Of a stretch of DNA of 64,000 nt, positions 54,179 through 62,829 are shown piece by piece. The stretch covers positions 1 through 64,000 of the forward strand of contig JAEZFW010000072.1 in the NCBI GenBank assembly GCA_023417315.1, in the 5' to 3' direction. Positions within the stretch are counted from its first letter, which is position 1. The number at the start of each line of letters is the position of its first letter. This stretch comes from Pseudomonadota bacterium (GTDB lineage: Bacteria; Pseudomonadota; Gammaproteobacteria; Steroidobacterales; Steroidobacteraceae). Under the pieces are notes generated by a model. The model searched no databases. It was not told the DNA's origin and saw nothing but the letters and a program-made list of their open reading frames with translations. The translations under genes and the position numbers were made by a program.

Positions 54179-54829
54179 TCAGCTACAGGTCGCGACGATG
54201 CCGGCCGTGCAGAAGTCGACGACCTGATCGATGAGCGCTTCAGGATCGTCAGGCCAAGCAGGTTTGCCCGCTAATGCTTCATAGACGGTATCGACCGGCG
54301 CCAGCAGCATCAGATCGACGGTGAACGTGAATGCCTTGCGAACGCGTTCCTCGGAGGCCGACGGCAACGCTTCTGCCAATGCGCGGACGAAATGATCCCG
54401 GAGTGAATTGATCGATTGCGGGATCTGGATTTCCACTGGATAGTGCGATTCGGAGGTCGCCCGAGCAACGATACGAATGTAGTTGGCGGCCGTCGGGTCG
54501 GCACACAAGCGGATGTGGGGCGCCACGTAGGCATGAACGATCGCCCTGATCCGCCGTGCTCCGCGCAGCTTCGGATTGATCTCGAGCAGCGCGTTGTTGC
54601 GCTCCTGGCTCAGTCGCTCGCGAAAGCCCGCGATCACCTCGAGATAGAGCTCCGCTTTCGAGCTGAAGTAGTAGTGGATCGATGCGGGGTTCGCGGCGGC
54701 ATCGCGCGTGATCTCGCGCAGCGAGGTTGCGTTGAACCCGCGCTGGGCGAAATGGTTCGCTGCTTGGGCGAGGATCCGGTCTCTGGTGGAAGTCGATACG
54801 ATTTTTGGTTTTCGTCGCACAGGTGTCAT
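54179..54829 (-). CDS. TetR/AcrR family regulator (candidate regulon controller)
   Basis: A 216-residue regulator with an N-terminal HTH (TRDRILAQAANHFAQRGFNATSLREITRDAAANPASIHYYFSSKAELYLEVI) and a helical ligand-binding domain of the CerR/YbiH-like type. The frame opens with TTG at 54850; ATG codons at 54841 and 54829 are both possible and neither has a clear ribosome binding site. It is divergent from the CoA-transferase gene, with a TGATTTAATCG site between them, and is the only regulator inside the 45.5-57.2 kb block. Confidence 0.85.
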   Translation of the reverse strand: MTPVRRKPKIVSTSTRDRILAQAANHFAQRGFNATSLREITRDAAANPASIHYYFSSKAELYLEVIAGFRERLSQERNNALLEINPKLRGARRIRAIVHAYVAPHIRLCADPTAANYIRIVARATSESHYPVEIQIPQSINSLRDHFVRALAEALPSASEERVRKAFTFTVDLMLLAPVDTVYEALAGKPAWPDDPEALIDQVVDFCTAGIVATCS

Positions 54830-54913
54830 CCGAGACCGCATTTGCAGCAAGCATAATTCACTGGGCTAGCATTCTAAAGCAGCGCTCCCCGGCCTTGCTT
54901 GGACTTAAAACAA

Positions 54914-54942
54914 CTGATTTAATCGATCGTATAAATCGACGC
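54914..54942. promoter_or_regulatory. Candidate TetR site 3
   Basis: CTGATTTAATCGA at 54914-54926 shares 11 of 13 bases with site 2 and is extended by a second half (GATTTA ... TAAATC, 54916-54938). It lies in the divergent region between the TetR and CoA-transferase genes, 85 bp upstream of TetR and 97 bp upstream of the transferase. Confidence 0.55.
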
Positions 54943-55022
54943 TGAGCACGGCTCGAGCCGGGTTTCCTTTTATCGCCGGCTCGCGGCGATGGGATGTCGA
55001 CGAAGACACGATCTACTCCAAG

Positions 55023-56276
55023 ATGGAAACGAAACAAAGCACCACTGTCGCCAAACCGCTTGCCGGCATTCGCGTCATCGACCTCACCCGAGCATTGGCG
55101 GGGCCGTACGCAACGCTGCTGCTCGCAGGTCTCGGCGCCGAAGTGATCAAGATCGAAGATCCAGCGAGCGGAGATCTCGCGCGCGACAACAGTCCCTACC
55201 TAGGCCGCGATGGCATCGTCAAACGCAAGCGTTACGACGATGACGTCTCCATCTCGCATCTGAGTCGCGGTCGGGGCAAGTACGGCATCTCTCTCAATCT
55301 GAAAGCTCCAGGGGCGATCGAGGTCTTTCGCGATCTCGTCGCGATCAGCGATGTCGTCGTCGAGAATTTCGCAAGCGGCACTGCCGATCGTTTGGGTGTG
55401 GGCTATGCCGTCGCCAAAGCCATCAATCCGCGGATCGTCTACTGCTCGTTGAGCGGCTTCGGCGCGGGCGTATCCGAGGGAAGCAAGGCGATGGACGTGA
55501 TCATCCAGGCCTTGAGCGGCGCGATGTTCGCGAGCGGCGAGCCGGACGGGCCGCCAGTGAGATTCGGCGTTCCGGTCGCAGACATGCTGGCGCCGGTGTT
55601 CTCAGTGATCGGCATCCTTGCGGCGCTTCAGCAGCGCGAGCGCACGAACGTGGGTCAGCACGTCGATGTCTCCATGCTAGGCGCGTTGACCTCGTTCGTC
55701 GCGATCGAGAACTGGCGCGCGATGGAGCTGGCCGGTATTCCCGCGCGCACCGGTCTCACCGTACCGCGCTTGTCGCCGTTCGGGGTCTTCCGTTGTGCTG
55801 ACGGTTACGTCGCGATCGTCGCTGTGCACGATGGATTGTTCGCGGCGCTGTGCGAGACGATGCAGCAACCTCTGATGCAGGATCCTCGGTTCGCTTCGCG
55901 CGATGCACGTGTGAGCCATGCGGTCGAGCTCGAACAACTCATCGGCGAATGGTGCGGAGCGCGGAGCGTGGAAGAGGTGGTCCGTCAGCTGTCCGATCGA
56001 AAGATTCCTGTGGCTCCGGTTCGCTCTCCAGTGGAGGCGCTGTCAGATCCGCAAGTGCTCGCGCGGGGTGAAGTCGAAACGCTCCGCCACCCGAACTACG
56101 CGCATGATCTCGAGCTTCGAACGGCGGGCATTCCCATCTCGTTCTCGGGCGCCGCCTGTCATGTCGAGGATCGGCTGGCAGTGCAGATCGGCCAGCACAA
56201 TGAAGCTATCTATCGAGGCGTGCTCGGCTACAGCCCCGAGCGCCTGGCGCAATTGCGCGAGATGAAAGTCATCTGA
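55023..56276 (+). CDS. Class III CoA-transferase (CaiB/BaiF family)
   Basis: A 417-residue cytosolic CoA-transferase that moves CoA between carboxylic acids through an aspartyl-CoA thioester. The catalytic residue is Asp158 (SKAMDVIIQALSG), preceded by IRVIDLTRALAGPYAT and EVIKIEDP, and followed by VGQHVDVSMLGAL. Members act on oxalate, carnitine, bile acids, benzylsuccinate and mesaconate. As a neighbour of a 2-hydroxyacyl-CoA-dehydratase-like protein it could activate the substrate of that protein. No strong ribosome binding site precedes the ATG at 55023. Confidence 0.9.
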   Translation: METKQSTTVAKPLAGIRVIDLTRALAGPYATLLLAGLGAEVIKIEDPASGDLARDNSPYLGRDGIVKRKRYDDDVSISHLSRGRGKYGISLNLKAPGAIEVFRDLVAISDVVVENFASGTADRLGVGYAVAKAINPRIVYCSLSGFGAGVSEGSKAMDVIIQALSGAMFASGEPDGPPVRFGVPVADMLAPVFSVIGILAALQQRERTNVGQHVDVSMLGALTSFVAIENWRAMELAGIPARTGLTVPRLSPFGVFRCADGYVAIVAVHDGLFAALCETMQQPLMQDPRFASRDARVSHAVELEQLIGEWCGARSVEEVVRQLSDRKIPVAPVRSPVEALSDPQVLARGEVETLRHPNYAHDLELRTAGIPISFSGAACHVEDRLAVQIGQHNEAIYRGVLGYSPERLAQLREMKVI

Positions 56277-56291
56277 GTGCCCAAACGCTGG

Positions 56292-56318
56292 ACAGGAGAG
56301 GGCCGAGCCCTCTCCTGT
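56292..56318. terminator. Strong bidirectional hairpin
   Basis: ACAGGAGAGGGC (56292-56303) pairs perfectly with GCCCTCTCCTGT (56307-56318) across a CGA loop. It lies between the convergent CoA-transferase and hydrolase genes. Confidence 0.75.
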
Positions 56319-56327
56319 GATCAGCCT

Positions 56328-57233
56328 CTAGAAACCCTTCGACATCACGGTCCAGTTAGCGAGCTGGCCGAGCTCCGCGTTCGGTCCGACGAGAAAGGAG
56401 AGTGCGTCGGTGTTGCCGTTCAGTGTGCCGTCGAGCCACTCGACGACAGCCTGCACCAGCTGCAGTTGAACAGTGCGAGGCGCGCTGCCAAAGAATCCGC
56501 CGTGTCCCGCTGTGGCATGCGATGCGAACACCGTTGGCACGGTCTCTGTGCGCTCGTAGCTTCCGATGGAATTCGCGTAGGCCACATCGGTCGGTCCGCC
56601 GGCGACGAACATCACCGGACCGGAAAGCTGGTCGAGATAGGGGCGACACACTGCGAGCGGGCCAGACAGGCCGCCGGTGCTGTCGTCTGGGAAGCAGCCG
56701 CTGTTGAGGCTGACGACTGACTTCACGCGCACATCGTGCTCACCCGTCCAGATCGCATCGATGCCTCCGCAAGAGTGGCCCATCGTGGCGATTCTCGAGG
56801 CGTCGAGATGATTGAAGTACTTCGCTCCGCCTCGCCCCGGAGGAGAGGTGGCCCAGTCGATCGCCTTCTTCAATCGATCTTCGGTTGCCTGAGCTCCCGC
56901 TGCGGACTGCGCATCGACATCGCCGTAAGCGACAACGACGAAGCCGCGTGCTGCGAGCTGCATGAGGAAGTAGAGATGACCGTCGTTGCTCGCGGCGCAA
57001 GCGCCGTTGCTCCATGCCACGATCGGAAACTTGCCTTTCAAGTCGGCGGGACGATACACCGTGTAACCGTCGAGCCCTGGCGCAGCCTCACGCACGACGT
57101 CGTGGAACTGCTCCATCGCTGGCGTGGGCGTAGGCGCCGGGGGCTTCGCATACGAAGTCGAAATGCTCATCACACCCGCAAGGATGATCAGGGGAAGGTG
57201 AGCTCTGCGTGAAAGGGAACCGAGTATGTTCAT
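56328..57233 (-). CDS. Secreted alpha/beta-hydrolase (dienelactone hydrolase/chlorophyllase-like)
   Basis: A 301-residue protein with a signal peptide (LPLIILAGVMSISTSYA), a Pro/Thr-rich linker and an alpha/beta-hydrolase domain with the nucleophile elbow G-H-S154-C-G-G and a likely catalytic His in ATAGHGGFFGS. The group includes PET-hydrolase-like and chlorophyllase-like esterases. It is unrelated in detail to the 45.5-48.8 kb pair. A copy of the proposed TetR motif lies about 200 bp upstream (57441-57453), and the downstream hairpin isolates it from the CoA-transferase gene. Confidence 0.8.
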   Translation of the reverse strand: MNILGSLSRRAHLPLIILAGVMSISTSYAKPPAPTPTPAMEQFHDVVREAAPGLDGYTVYRPADLKGKFPIVAWSNGACAASNDGHLYFLMQLAARGFVVVAYGDVDAQSAAGAQATEDRLKKAIDWATSPPGRGGAKYFNHLDASRIATMGHSCGGIDAIWTGEHDVRVKSVVSLNSGCFPDDSTGGLSGPLAVCRPYLDQLSGPVMFVAGGPTDVAYANSIGSYERTETVPTVFASHATAGHGGFFGSAPRTVQLQLVQAVVEWLDGTLNGNTDALSFLVGPNAELGQLANWTVMSKGF

Positions 57234-57440
57234 GTCGTAGCCTCGCATCGTGTCGTTGCGTCTATCCGATCGCCGATCGCGGCCCCACGCATGCCGAGCG
57301 AGGCACGTTGCGGCCGTCCTCGGCGATATCCCCCCATTGGTCGAAGCATCGACCGTCTGGTGATCCTTTGGCGATGATGAGCCCAGGCCCGCGCCGTATG
57401 CAGCGTCGCGCTGGGCGCTTCACTCGATCTGTTAAAGCAC

Positions 57441-57453
57441 TTGATTGAAGCAG
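57441..57453. promoter_or_regulatory. Candidate TetR site 4
   Basis: TTGATTGAAGCAG, with AAGCA just before it, resembles site 1 (AAGCAGATGATTAAGTCA) at most positions. It lies 208 bp upstream of the third hydrolase gene. This is the weakest of the four sites. Otherwise 57234-57612 shows only the terminator hairpin of the next gene. Confidence 0.4.
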
Positions 57454-57574
57454 ACGTTAGAGCACGAGCTTCTTGGATGTCAACGTCGCATTTGTACGCG
57501 TATCACGCGCGGAAGCGCCGGTGGGTATGAGAACAATCGCGGGCTGAAGCGCGATGGCGGGATGCTGTGGAAGA

Positions 57575-57598
57575 GGTGCCGGGAGTCGCTCCGGCACC
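57575..57598. terminator. Hairpin downstream of the aldehyde dehydrogenase
   Basis: GGTGCCGG (57575-57582) pairs with CCGGCACC (57591-57598), 8-bp perfect stem and 8-nt loop, 15 bp past the stop of the aldehyde dehydrogenase gene on its strand. Confidence 0.55.
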
Positions 57599-57612
57599 GA
57601 ACACATTTCTAG

Positions 57613-59187
57613 TTATTCGCTTCGATAGGTGCCGTCGTAACGGTGCGGACGCTTCGGTGCTTCGCGTTGCAGAGCATTCGGCAACAGCGCATCCGGAAAG
57701 TCCTGGTAGCACACGGGTCGCAGGAATCGTTCGATTGCGAGCGTGCCCACAGAGGTGCTTCGGCTATCGGAGGTCGCGGGGAACGGCCCGCCGTGCACCA
57801 TCGCATGCGAAACCTCCACGCCTGTGGGCCAGCCATTCACGATCAGTCGGCCTGCTTTGCGTTCGAGTGTCGGCACGAGCCTGGATGCAATGGGCACGTC
57901 AGCATCAGTGAGATGCATCGATGCCGTGAGCTGACCTTCCAGGTGCTCGAGGGTGTCGAGCAGCTGCTTCTCATTCGAGCAGCGTACGATCATGGACGAT
58001 GCACCGAAGACTTCTTCAGTGACTTCGGGATGCTTGATCACATCCTCCGCTGCGATCGAGAACAGCGCGCCGCGGCCGCAATGCTTGCCGGTGCTTTCGC
58101 CGCCGCGTGCCAAGGCCTTCACGCGCGCGTGGCCCAACAATTTCTCGACACCTTTTTCATAAGCAGCGTGGATGCCCGCGGTGAGCATCGTCGCCGGGGC
58201 GACTTGACCGAGCGCTGCCGATGCCGATGCGATGAAGTCATCGAGCCCCGGACCTTCCATCGCGAGCACGAGGCCCGGATTCGTACAGAACTGGCCCACG
58301 CCTAATGTCAGTGAGGTCACGAACTCCTTACCCAATGCCTCCGCGCGAGAGGACAGCGCACCGGGCAACAGCACCACAGGATTGATGCTGCTCATCTCCG
58401 CGTACACCGGAATCGGCTCCGGCCGTTCGTTCGCGATCTTGATCAGCGCAAGGCCTCCGGTACGTGAACCGGTAAACCCGACAGCCTTCACGTGCGGATG
58501 CGCAACGAGTCCCGCACCGAGCGAGCGCGAGTTACCGTTGAGCAGGGAGAACACGCCCTCGGGCAATTGACACGCTTTGACTGCGGCCGTCATGGCTTGC
58601 GCAACGAGATCGCTCGTGCCCGGATGTGCAGAGTGTCCCTTCACGATGACGGGACACCCCGCTGCGAGCGCCGCAGCCGTGTCGCCGCCGGCGACGGAGA
58701 ACGCCAAAGGAAAATTGCTGGCCCCGAATACCACGACGGGGCCCAGCGGAATCTTGCGCAAACGCAGATCGGAACGCGGCATCGGCTTGCGATCGGGCAT
58801 CGCTGGGTCGATGCGAATGCCCATCCAACCACCCTTGCGCAACTCATCCGCGAACAGACGCAGTTGACCTACGGTGCGTGCGCGCTCGCCCGTGAGGCGC
58901 GCGAGCGGCAGCCCAGATTCGGCATGTGCGCGTTCTAGCAATTCATCGCCCAGCGCCATGATCTGATCGGCAGCGGTCTCGAGGAAGCGCGCGCGCGCCT
59001 CGGGATCGAGCTCGCGATATGTATGGAATGCAGTCCATGCGAGGCTGCAAGCGAGCTCGATCTCCTCGCTCCCAGCAGCGCTGAATCCGGGTTCGAGTTT
59101 CTGACCGGTTGCAGGATTGTTGGCAAAGAAGGTTTCAGACTTCTTGATTCTTCGCGAGCCTATGAATAGATCGCCAGAGACGGCCAT
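57613..59187 (-). CDS. NADP-type aldehyde dehydrogenase (alpha-ketoglutarate semialdehyde dehydrogenase-like)
   Basis: A 524-residue cytosolic ALDH of the ketoglutarate-semialdehyde (2,5-dioxovalerate) dehydrogenase group: VVVFGASNFPLAFSVAGGDTAAALAAGCPVIVKGH, FTGSRTGG for the cofactor, a base glutamate in VYAEMSSINPV and the nucleophile in GVGQFCTNPGL. The C-terminus ending RPVCYQDFPDALLP and LPNALQ is typical of the group. It closes many sugar-acid and hydroxyproline pathways. It lies next to the proposed TetR regulon but has no matching operator, so I treat it as separate. Confidence 0.9.
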   Translation of the reverse strand: MAVSGDLFIGSRRIKKSETFFANNPATGQKLEPGFSAAGSEEIELACSLAWTAFHTYRELDPEARARFLETAADQIMALGDELLERAHAESGLPLARLTGERARTVGQLRLFADELRKGGWMGIRIDPAMPDRKPMPRSDLRLRKIPLGPVVVFGASNFPLAFSVAGGDTAAALAAGCPVIVKGHSAHPGTSDLVAQAMTAAVKACQLPEGVFSLLNGNSRSLGAGLVAHPHVKAVGFTGSRTGGLALIKIANERPEPIPVYAEMSSINPVVLLPGALSSRAEALGKEFVTSLTLGVGQFCTNPGLVLAMEGPGLDDFIASASAALGQVAPATMLTAGIHAAYEKGVEKLLGHARVKALARGGESTGKHCGRGALFSIAAEDVIKHPEVTEEVFGASSMIVRCSNEKQLLDTLEHLEGQLTASMHLTDADVPIASRLVPTLERKAGRLIVNGWPTGVEVSHAMVHGGPFPATSDSRSTSVGTLAIERFLRPVCYQDFPDALLPNALQREAPKRPHRYDGTYRSE

Positions 59188-59764
59188 GATTGGTGTCCAA
59201 GTAGTAAGTAGATCCGCAAGATGGATGCCTCACCTTATCACTACAAGACGCCCAGGTGGAGCGATGGTGGGATTTGCACACACATGCGTGTGAAACCGAA
59301 TACGAACGGTGTGCGATGAAGTATTACTCCATCACTGTTCGCGTATCGCTGCTGCGATCACTGGAGAGACAAAGCGAGAGCGCTCGGTGCGGAGCAAAGG
59401 AGCCCAAAGGGCGTCATCCTTGCGGACGCGAGGATCCCTCTTCTCTTGGCTTCTGAAGCTAAAGGGGAAGAAGACGAAAAGGGGAAGAAGACGAGACAGG
59501 ATCAACACGATCAACGGGATGGTAAGAGGAAGAGCAGAGAACGCCGATTTGACATCCAGTCCCCAAGCCCGGGCGTCATCCTTGCGGATGCGAGGATCCA
59601 TCTTCTGAAGCCAGAGGCACAGAAGACCAAAGCCAGAGGCACAGAAGACCAGACAGGATGAACATGATTGACAGGATGATAAGAGGCAGAGCAGAGACTG
59701 TGACCTTTTTTCTCCCTTCATCCAGTTCATCCAGTTCGTCCTGCCAGTGAAGCTCTGCTCACGG
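59188..59764. repeat. Gene-free repeat-rich stretch
   Basis: About 577 bp without a credible gene. It contains two REP palindromes with an altered core (TCATCCTTGCGGACGCGAGGATC, 59412-59439 and 59573-59602), a duplicated GCCAGAGGCACAGAAGACC unit (near 59612 and 59632) and three ACAGGATNAAC-type repeats (59495-59520, 59652-59677, 59718-59743). Confidence 0.75.
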
Positions 59765-60598
59765 CTACGTTCCGGTTAGAAGCTCTGTGTTCACGGTGAG
59801 AACTTCTTGCGGGTCGCCGGGCTGTACGAGGTGAATGCGGGTGCCGCTCTCGCCTGAGCCCAAGCCGGGTTTAAGCACTTGCTGCCCGTCGTAGTGCCCG
59901 CCGTTCTGCGTTCGAAATGGAATCGGATCGTCCGTGAGGAGGCCGGCAATGCGGCGCGTGTACGCATTAGCAACAGCGGGCCATTCGGCAGGCGTCAGTC
60001 TTTCGCTCTGATAGATAACGAAGGGCGGCAGGACGCTCATGCCTGGGTAGAAGAGCATCCCATGTTGGATCGGCCACAGCAGATCATCGAGCCGCCCATT
60101 GACGCCGCGCTCGCTGTAGTGAGGCTCGCGACCGCCAATCGTAGTGACGAGCATGGCGCGACGTCCGTTCAGCGCGCCTTCGCCGTATCGATCTCCCCAT
60201 CTTTCGCCGCCATGAACTCCGATGCCGTATGCGAATCCGTAGGCGAAAACTCGATCGACCCAGCCCTTCATGATGGCGGGCATGCCAAACCACCACAGTG
60301 GAAACGTGAATAGAACGGCATCCGCCCAGAGGAGCTTGCACTGCTCGGCTGCGATGTCAGGCGACTGAGTGCCGGTGGCGAAAGCGTGGCGAGATTCCGC
60401 CAAGTAACTGAAGCGCTCCGGCCGAGCTTGAGCCATGAAGTCTGCTCGATCCGCCACCGCTTTCCAGTTGCTTGCATAGAGATCGGAAACTTCGAGCGTG
60501 TGGCCTTGTGCAGTGAGCGTGTCGACTGCCAAGTCCTTCAGTGCGCTCGTCAGCGACTTGGGTTCTGGATGCGCGTGGACGATCAAGATGTTGCTCAT
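59765..60598 (-). CDS. NAD(P)H:quinone oxidoreductase, flavodoxin-like fold
   Basis: A 277-residue flavoprotein of the NQO1/KefF-type flavodoxin_2 family. The N-terminal ILIVHAHPEPKSLTSAL loop binds the flavin phosphate, and the LFTFPLWWFGMPAIMKGWVDRVFAYGFAY segment is the family core. A TTIGG turn contacts the flavin ring. It performs two-electron reduction of quinones or azo/nitro compounds. GAGGAG lies about 10 nt before the ATG. It is divergent from a LysR gene, the usual control pair for this family. Confidence 0.9.
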   Translation of the reverse strand: MSNILIVHAHPEPKSLTSALKDLAVDTLTAQGHTLEVSDLYASNWKAVADRADFMAQARPERFSYLAESRHAFATGTQSPDIAAEQCKLLWADAVLFTFPLWWFGMPAIMKGWVDRVFAYGFAYGIGVHGGERWGDRYGEGALNGRRAMLVTTIGGREPHYSERGVNGRLDDLLWPIQHGMLFYPGMSVLPPFVIYQSERLTPAEWPAVANAYTRRIAGLLTDDPIPFRTQNGGHYDGQQVLKPGLGSGESGTRIHLVQPGDPQEVLTVNTELLTGT

Positions 60599-60806
60599 CG
60601 CGAAATGCTCCTCAACGTCTCGTGGGTGCCGCGCTATCAGTAGGTGCTCGAGCGCGATCGATCTGAATCACGGAAGAATGACTGCATGCGCACTCGTCAT
60701 GAGCACGAGACGCGCTGCGTACCGTTCGGAAGATACGATAGAGCCGACGAGGCCGGCTCAGTGACGCATTTCGAGAGCGTCTGTGTTGCTCGGGAGGAAT
60801 CAAACC

Positions 60807-61790
60807 ATGAGCGAACGTTTGAACAACATCGATATGTTCGTGCACGCAGTGGAGGCCGGCAGCTTCGCGCAGGCCGCAGCACGCCTGCGAGTCACGCGTT
60901 CTGCCGTTGCGAAGGGCATCGCTCGACTAGAACAGCGCTTAGGCGTGCGACTCTTTCATCGAACGACGCGCAGTCAAAGCCTCACGGAAGAGGGCCACGC
61001 GTATTATGAGCGCTGCGTGCGCGCACTCGCGGAGCTGGATGCGGCCGAAGCGGTATTCGATACACGTCGTAGTGCACCGAGCGGCCGGCTGCGTGTGAGC
61101 GCTCCGGTTCTATTCGGGCGACGATGCGTCGCGCCCTTGCTGCTCGAGCTCGCGGATCAGCATCGCGGGCTTGCGATCGAGATGTCGTTCTCAGATCGAG
61201 TCGTCGATCTCGTCGAGGAGAGCTTCGATCTCGCGGTTCGAATCGGTACGCTGCCCGATAGCGCAAGTCTCACGGTGCGACGCTTGGGCGAGCAGCGGAT
61301 GGGAATATGCGCTGCACCTTCCTATCTCGCGCGGCGTGGAGTGCCGGAATCGAGCGAGGAAGTGGAATCGCACGATTGCGTCGTGTACGGCTCCTCGGAC
61401 CGCCAGGCGACGTGGCGTATCCGAGATCGCGGAGAAGTTCGCCACGCGCGACCGAGCGCGCGCATCTACTTCGATGATCTGCAAGCAATCGCGGATGCCG
61501 CGGTGGCAGGCGCCGGTCTCGCTTGGCTGCCGTGCTGGCTCATGTCTCCATACTTGCAATCTGGAGAGTTGGCGCTCGTCATGGATAGCGATCGAGTGCT
61601 TGCGACGAGCATCTATGCGGTATGGCCTAAGAATCGTCATCTTCCGGCGAAAACGCGCTTTGCGATCGATACATTGGCCGCCGGAATTCCCGCGATGATG
61701 GGTTACCGTGAGTCGGTGGGAGCTGAACAGACGGCGGTACTACGCAGCGATACGCGAGTGCAGACAGGCGCTGAGTTGCAATCAGCATGA
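60807..61790 (+). CDS. LysR family regulator
   Basis: A 327-residue LTTR of the group that regulates quinone reductases: MFVHAVEAGSFAQAAARLRVTRSAVAKGIARLEQRLGVRLFHRTTR forms the HTH, and the effector domain has the APVLFGRR and SLTVRRLGEQRMGICAAPSYL segments of the CrgA-like subfamily. The ATG at 60807 has GGGAGG 9 nt upstream, better than the TTG frame start at 60783. Divergent from the quinone oxidoreductase; the downstream alcohol dehydrogenase pseudogene may once have been another target. Confidence 0.9.
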   Translation: MSERLNNIDMFVHAVEAGSFAQAAARLRVTRSAVAKGIARLEQRLGVRLFHRTTRSQSLTEEGHAYYERCVRALAELDAAEAVFDTRRSAPSGRLRVSAPVLFGRRCVAPLLLELADQHRGLAIEMSFSDRVVDLVEESFDLAVRIGTLPDSASLTVRRLGEQRMGICAAPSYLARRGVPESSEEVESHDCVVYGSSDRQATWRIRDRGEVRHARPSARIYFDDLQAIADAAVAGAGLAWLPCWLMSPYLQSGELALVMDSDRVLATSIYAVWPKNRHLPAKTRFAIDTLAAGIPAMMGYRESVGAEQTAVLRSDTRVQTGAELQSA

Positions 61791-61909
61791 GCGTCACAGC
61801 AGCAGATTGAATCCATCGTGTCATCGATGTAGCGCAGACATCTCCGCAATGCGAAGAAGGACTCTTCGCTAACGTAGAGCTCCCTCAAGTTCAAACTGAA
61901 GGAGCTCAC

Positions 61910-62095
61910 ATGAAGGCCTATCCAACTTGCACCAGGCGCCGGCATCGCGGAACTTCGTCTCGCGAACATCGCAGATCCAGTGCCCGCATCGAATGAGGTG
62001 CTCATCAAGACTCATGCTGTATCGATCAACTACGAGATCTCATGCATGCGCGAGGCTCGTACATCAATCTGAAAGACCAGCCGCTCGCGCGCGCA
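61910..62095 (+). pseudogene. Zinc-type alcohol dehydrogenase/quinone oxidoreductase, N-terminal remnant
   Basis: An ATG at 61910 with AAGGAG 5 nt upstream begins MKAYP, and then the family sequence continues only after a one-base shift: QLAPGAGIAELRLANIADP, then EVLIKTHAVSINY. A second shift near 62035 is needed to read RDLMHARGSYINLKDQPLA. These are the first 60 residues of a GroES-like MDR alcohol dehydrogenase. The remnant stops where the MITE-like element begins (62102). The rest of the gene is absent, so it is dead. Neither segment appears as one frame because of the shifts. Confidence 0.7.
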
Positions 62096-62101
62096 CCTCG
62101 G

Positions 62102-62222
62102 TGCCGGACTTGAACTATTGGACTTTCACGGCGAGCGCGGCCGGCGCGGAGGCTCGAAGGTCGTTGATCAGTGCGCCCGATGTCGGAGGCGAAGGCGAAA
62201 GTCCAATAACGCAAGTCCGGCA
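62102..62222. mobile_element. MITE-like element, copy 2
   Basis: A 121-bp element with 25-bp terminal inverted repeats: TGCCGGACTTGAACTATTGG at the left and CCAATAACGCAAGTCCGGCA at the right, with TTT on the inner side of both. The ends match copy 1 at 10520-10730. It cuts off the alcohol dehydrogenase remnant. No target duplication is evident. Confidence 0.75.
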
Positions 62223-62258
62223 CCGTGCGCGCTCGGCACCGTGCGCGCTCACGCGCAC

Positions 62259-62642
62259 TTACAGCTCACTGATGAACACCGTCTCCGCTTGTAGCTTTTC
62301 GAAGCAGAGGTTAACTGTGCGGCCGATGGCACGGGTGCGGTGATGAGTCATGGTCGGGATCGTGACGCATTCCCAAGGCTTCAACAGCAACTCGCGTCCG
62401 CCCGGTAAGTCGATCGCAAGACATCCCTCGACGACGATGAAGAGCTCATCGGATGTCGGATGATAATGCCAGCGATACGCCTCCTCGAAGACGGCCAAAC
62501 GTAAGCAACTGTCGTTGACACGATTGATGACCATGTTCCGGTATCGATCGGTGACTGCAGCGCCTTCGCTCGCGAGATTCACAACATGGAGGGCGGGGTA
62601 GCGAACGGGTTCGTTCGTGTAACTATCGGCGGTCACCTGCAT
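62259..62642 (-). CDS. Small cupin protein
   Basis: A 127-residue single-domain cupin: the metal-site HYHPTSDELFIVVEG near residues 60-75 and the second motif (PTMTHHRTRAIG) are visible, so it can bind a divalent metal. Such proteins are dioxygenases, isomerases or ligand-binding domains; nothing here decides between them. GGAGGAG lies 8 nt before the ATG at 62642 (frame start at 62735). The downstream gap to 62829 holds an ACAGGA-type repeat (62784-62811). Confidence 0.8.
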   Translation of the reverse strand: MQVTADSYTNEPVRYPALHVVNLASEGAAVTDRYRNMVINRVNDSCLRLAVFEEAYRWHYHPTSDELFIVVEGCLAIDLPGGRELLLKPWECVTIPTMTHHRTRAIGRTVNLCFEKLQAETVFISEL

Positions 62643-62829
62643 CTCGTGCTCCTCCTTCAGATCGATGCAGCCTAGCGCTTCGACAAGGAGGAGAGGAGCA
62701 ACAGTTTGTGTGCCATATCCATGACGCGAAGTCACACGTGCCGGGCGGACGCCGTGGAGGGGATCGCGAAAGCAGGAAGAGTAGACAGGACGAACCGGAC
62801 CAACATGATGGAAGAAGCGAGAGAGTCGC

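Noticed and set aside
62026..62343. Small frames on both strands around the second MITE-like element
   Set aside because: They translate the terminal repeats (PDLNYW-type peptides) and lack start signals.
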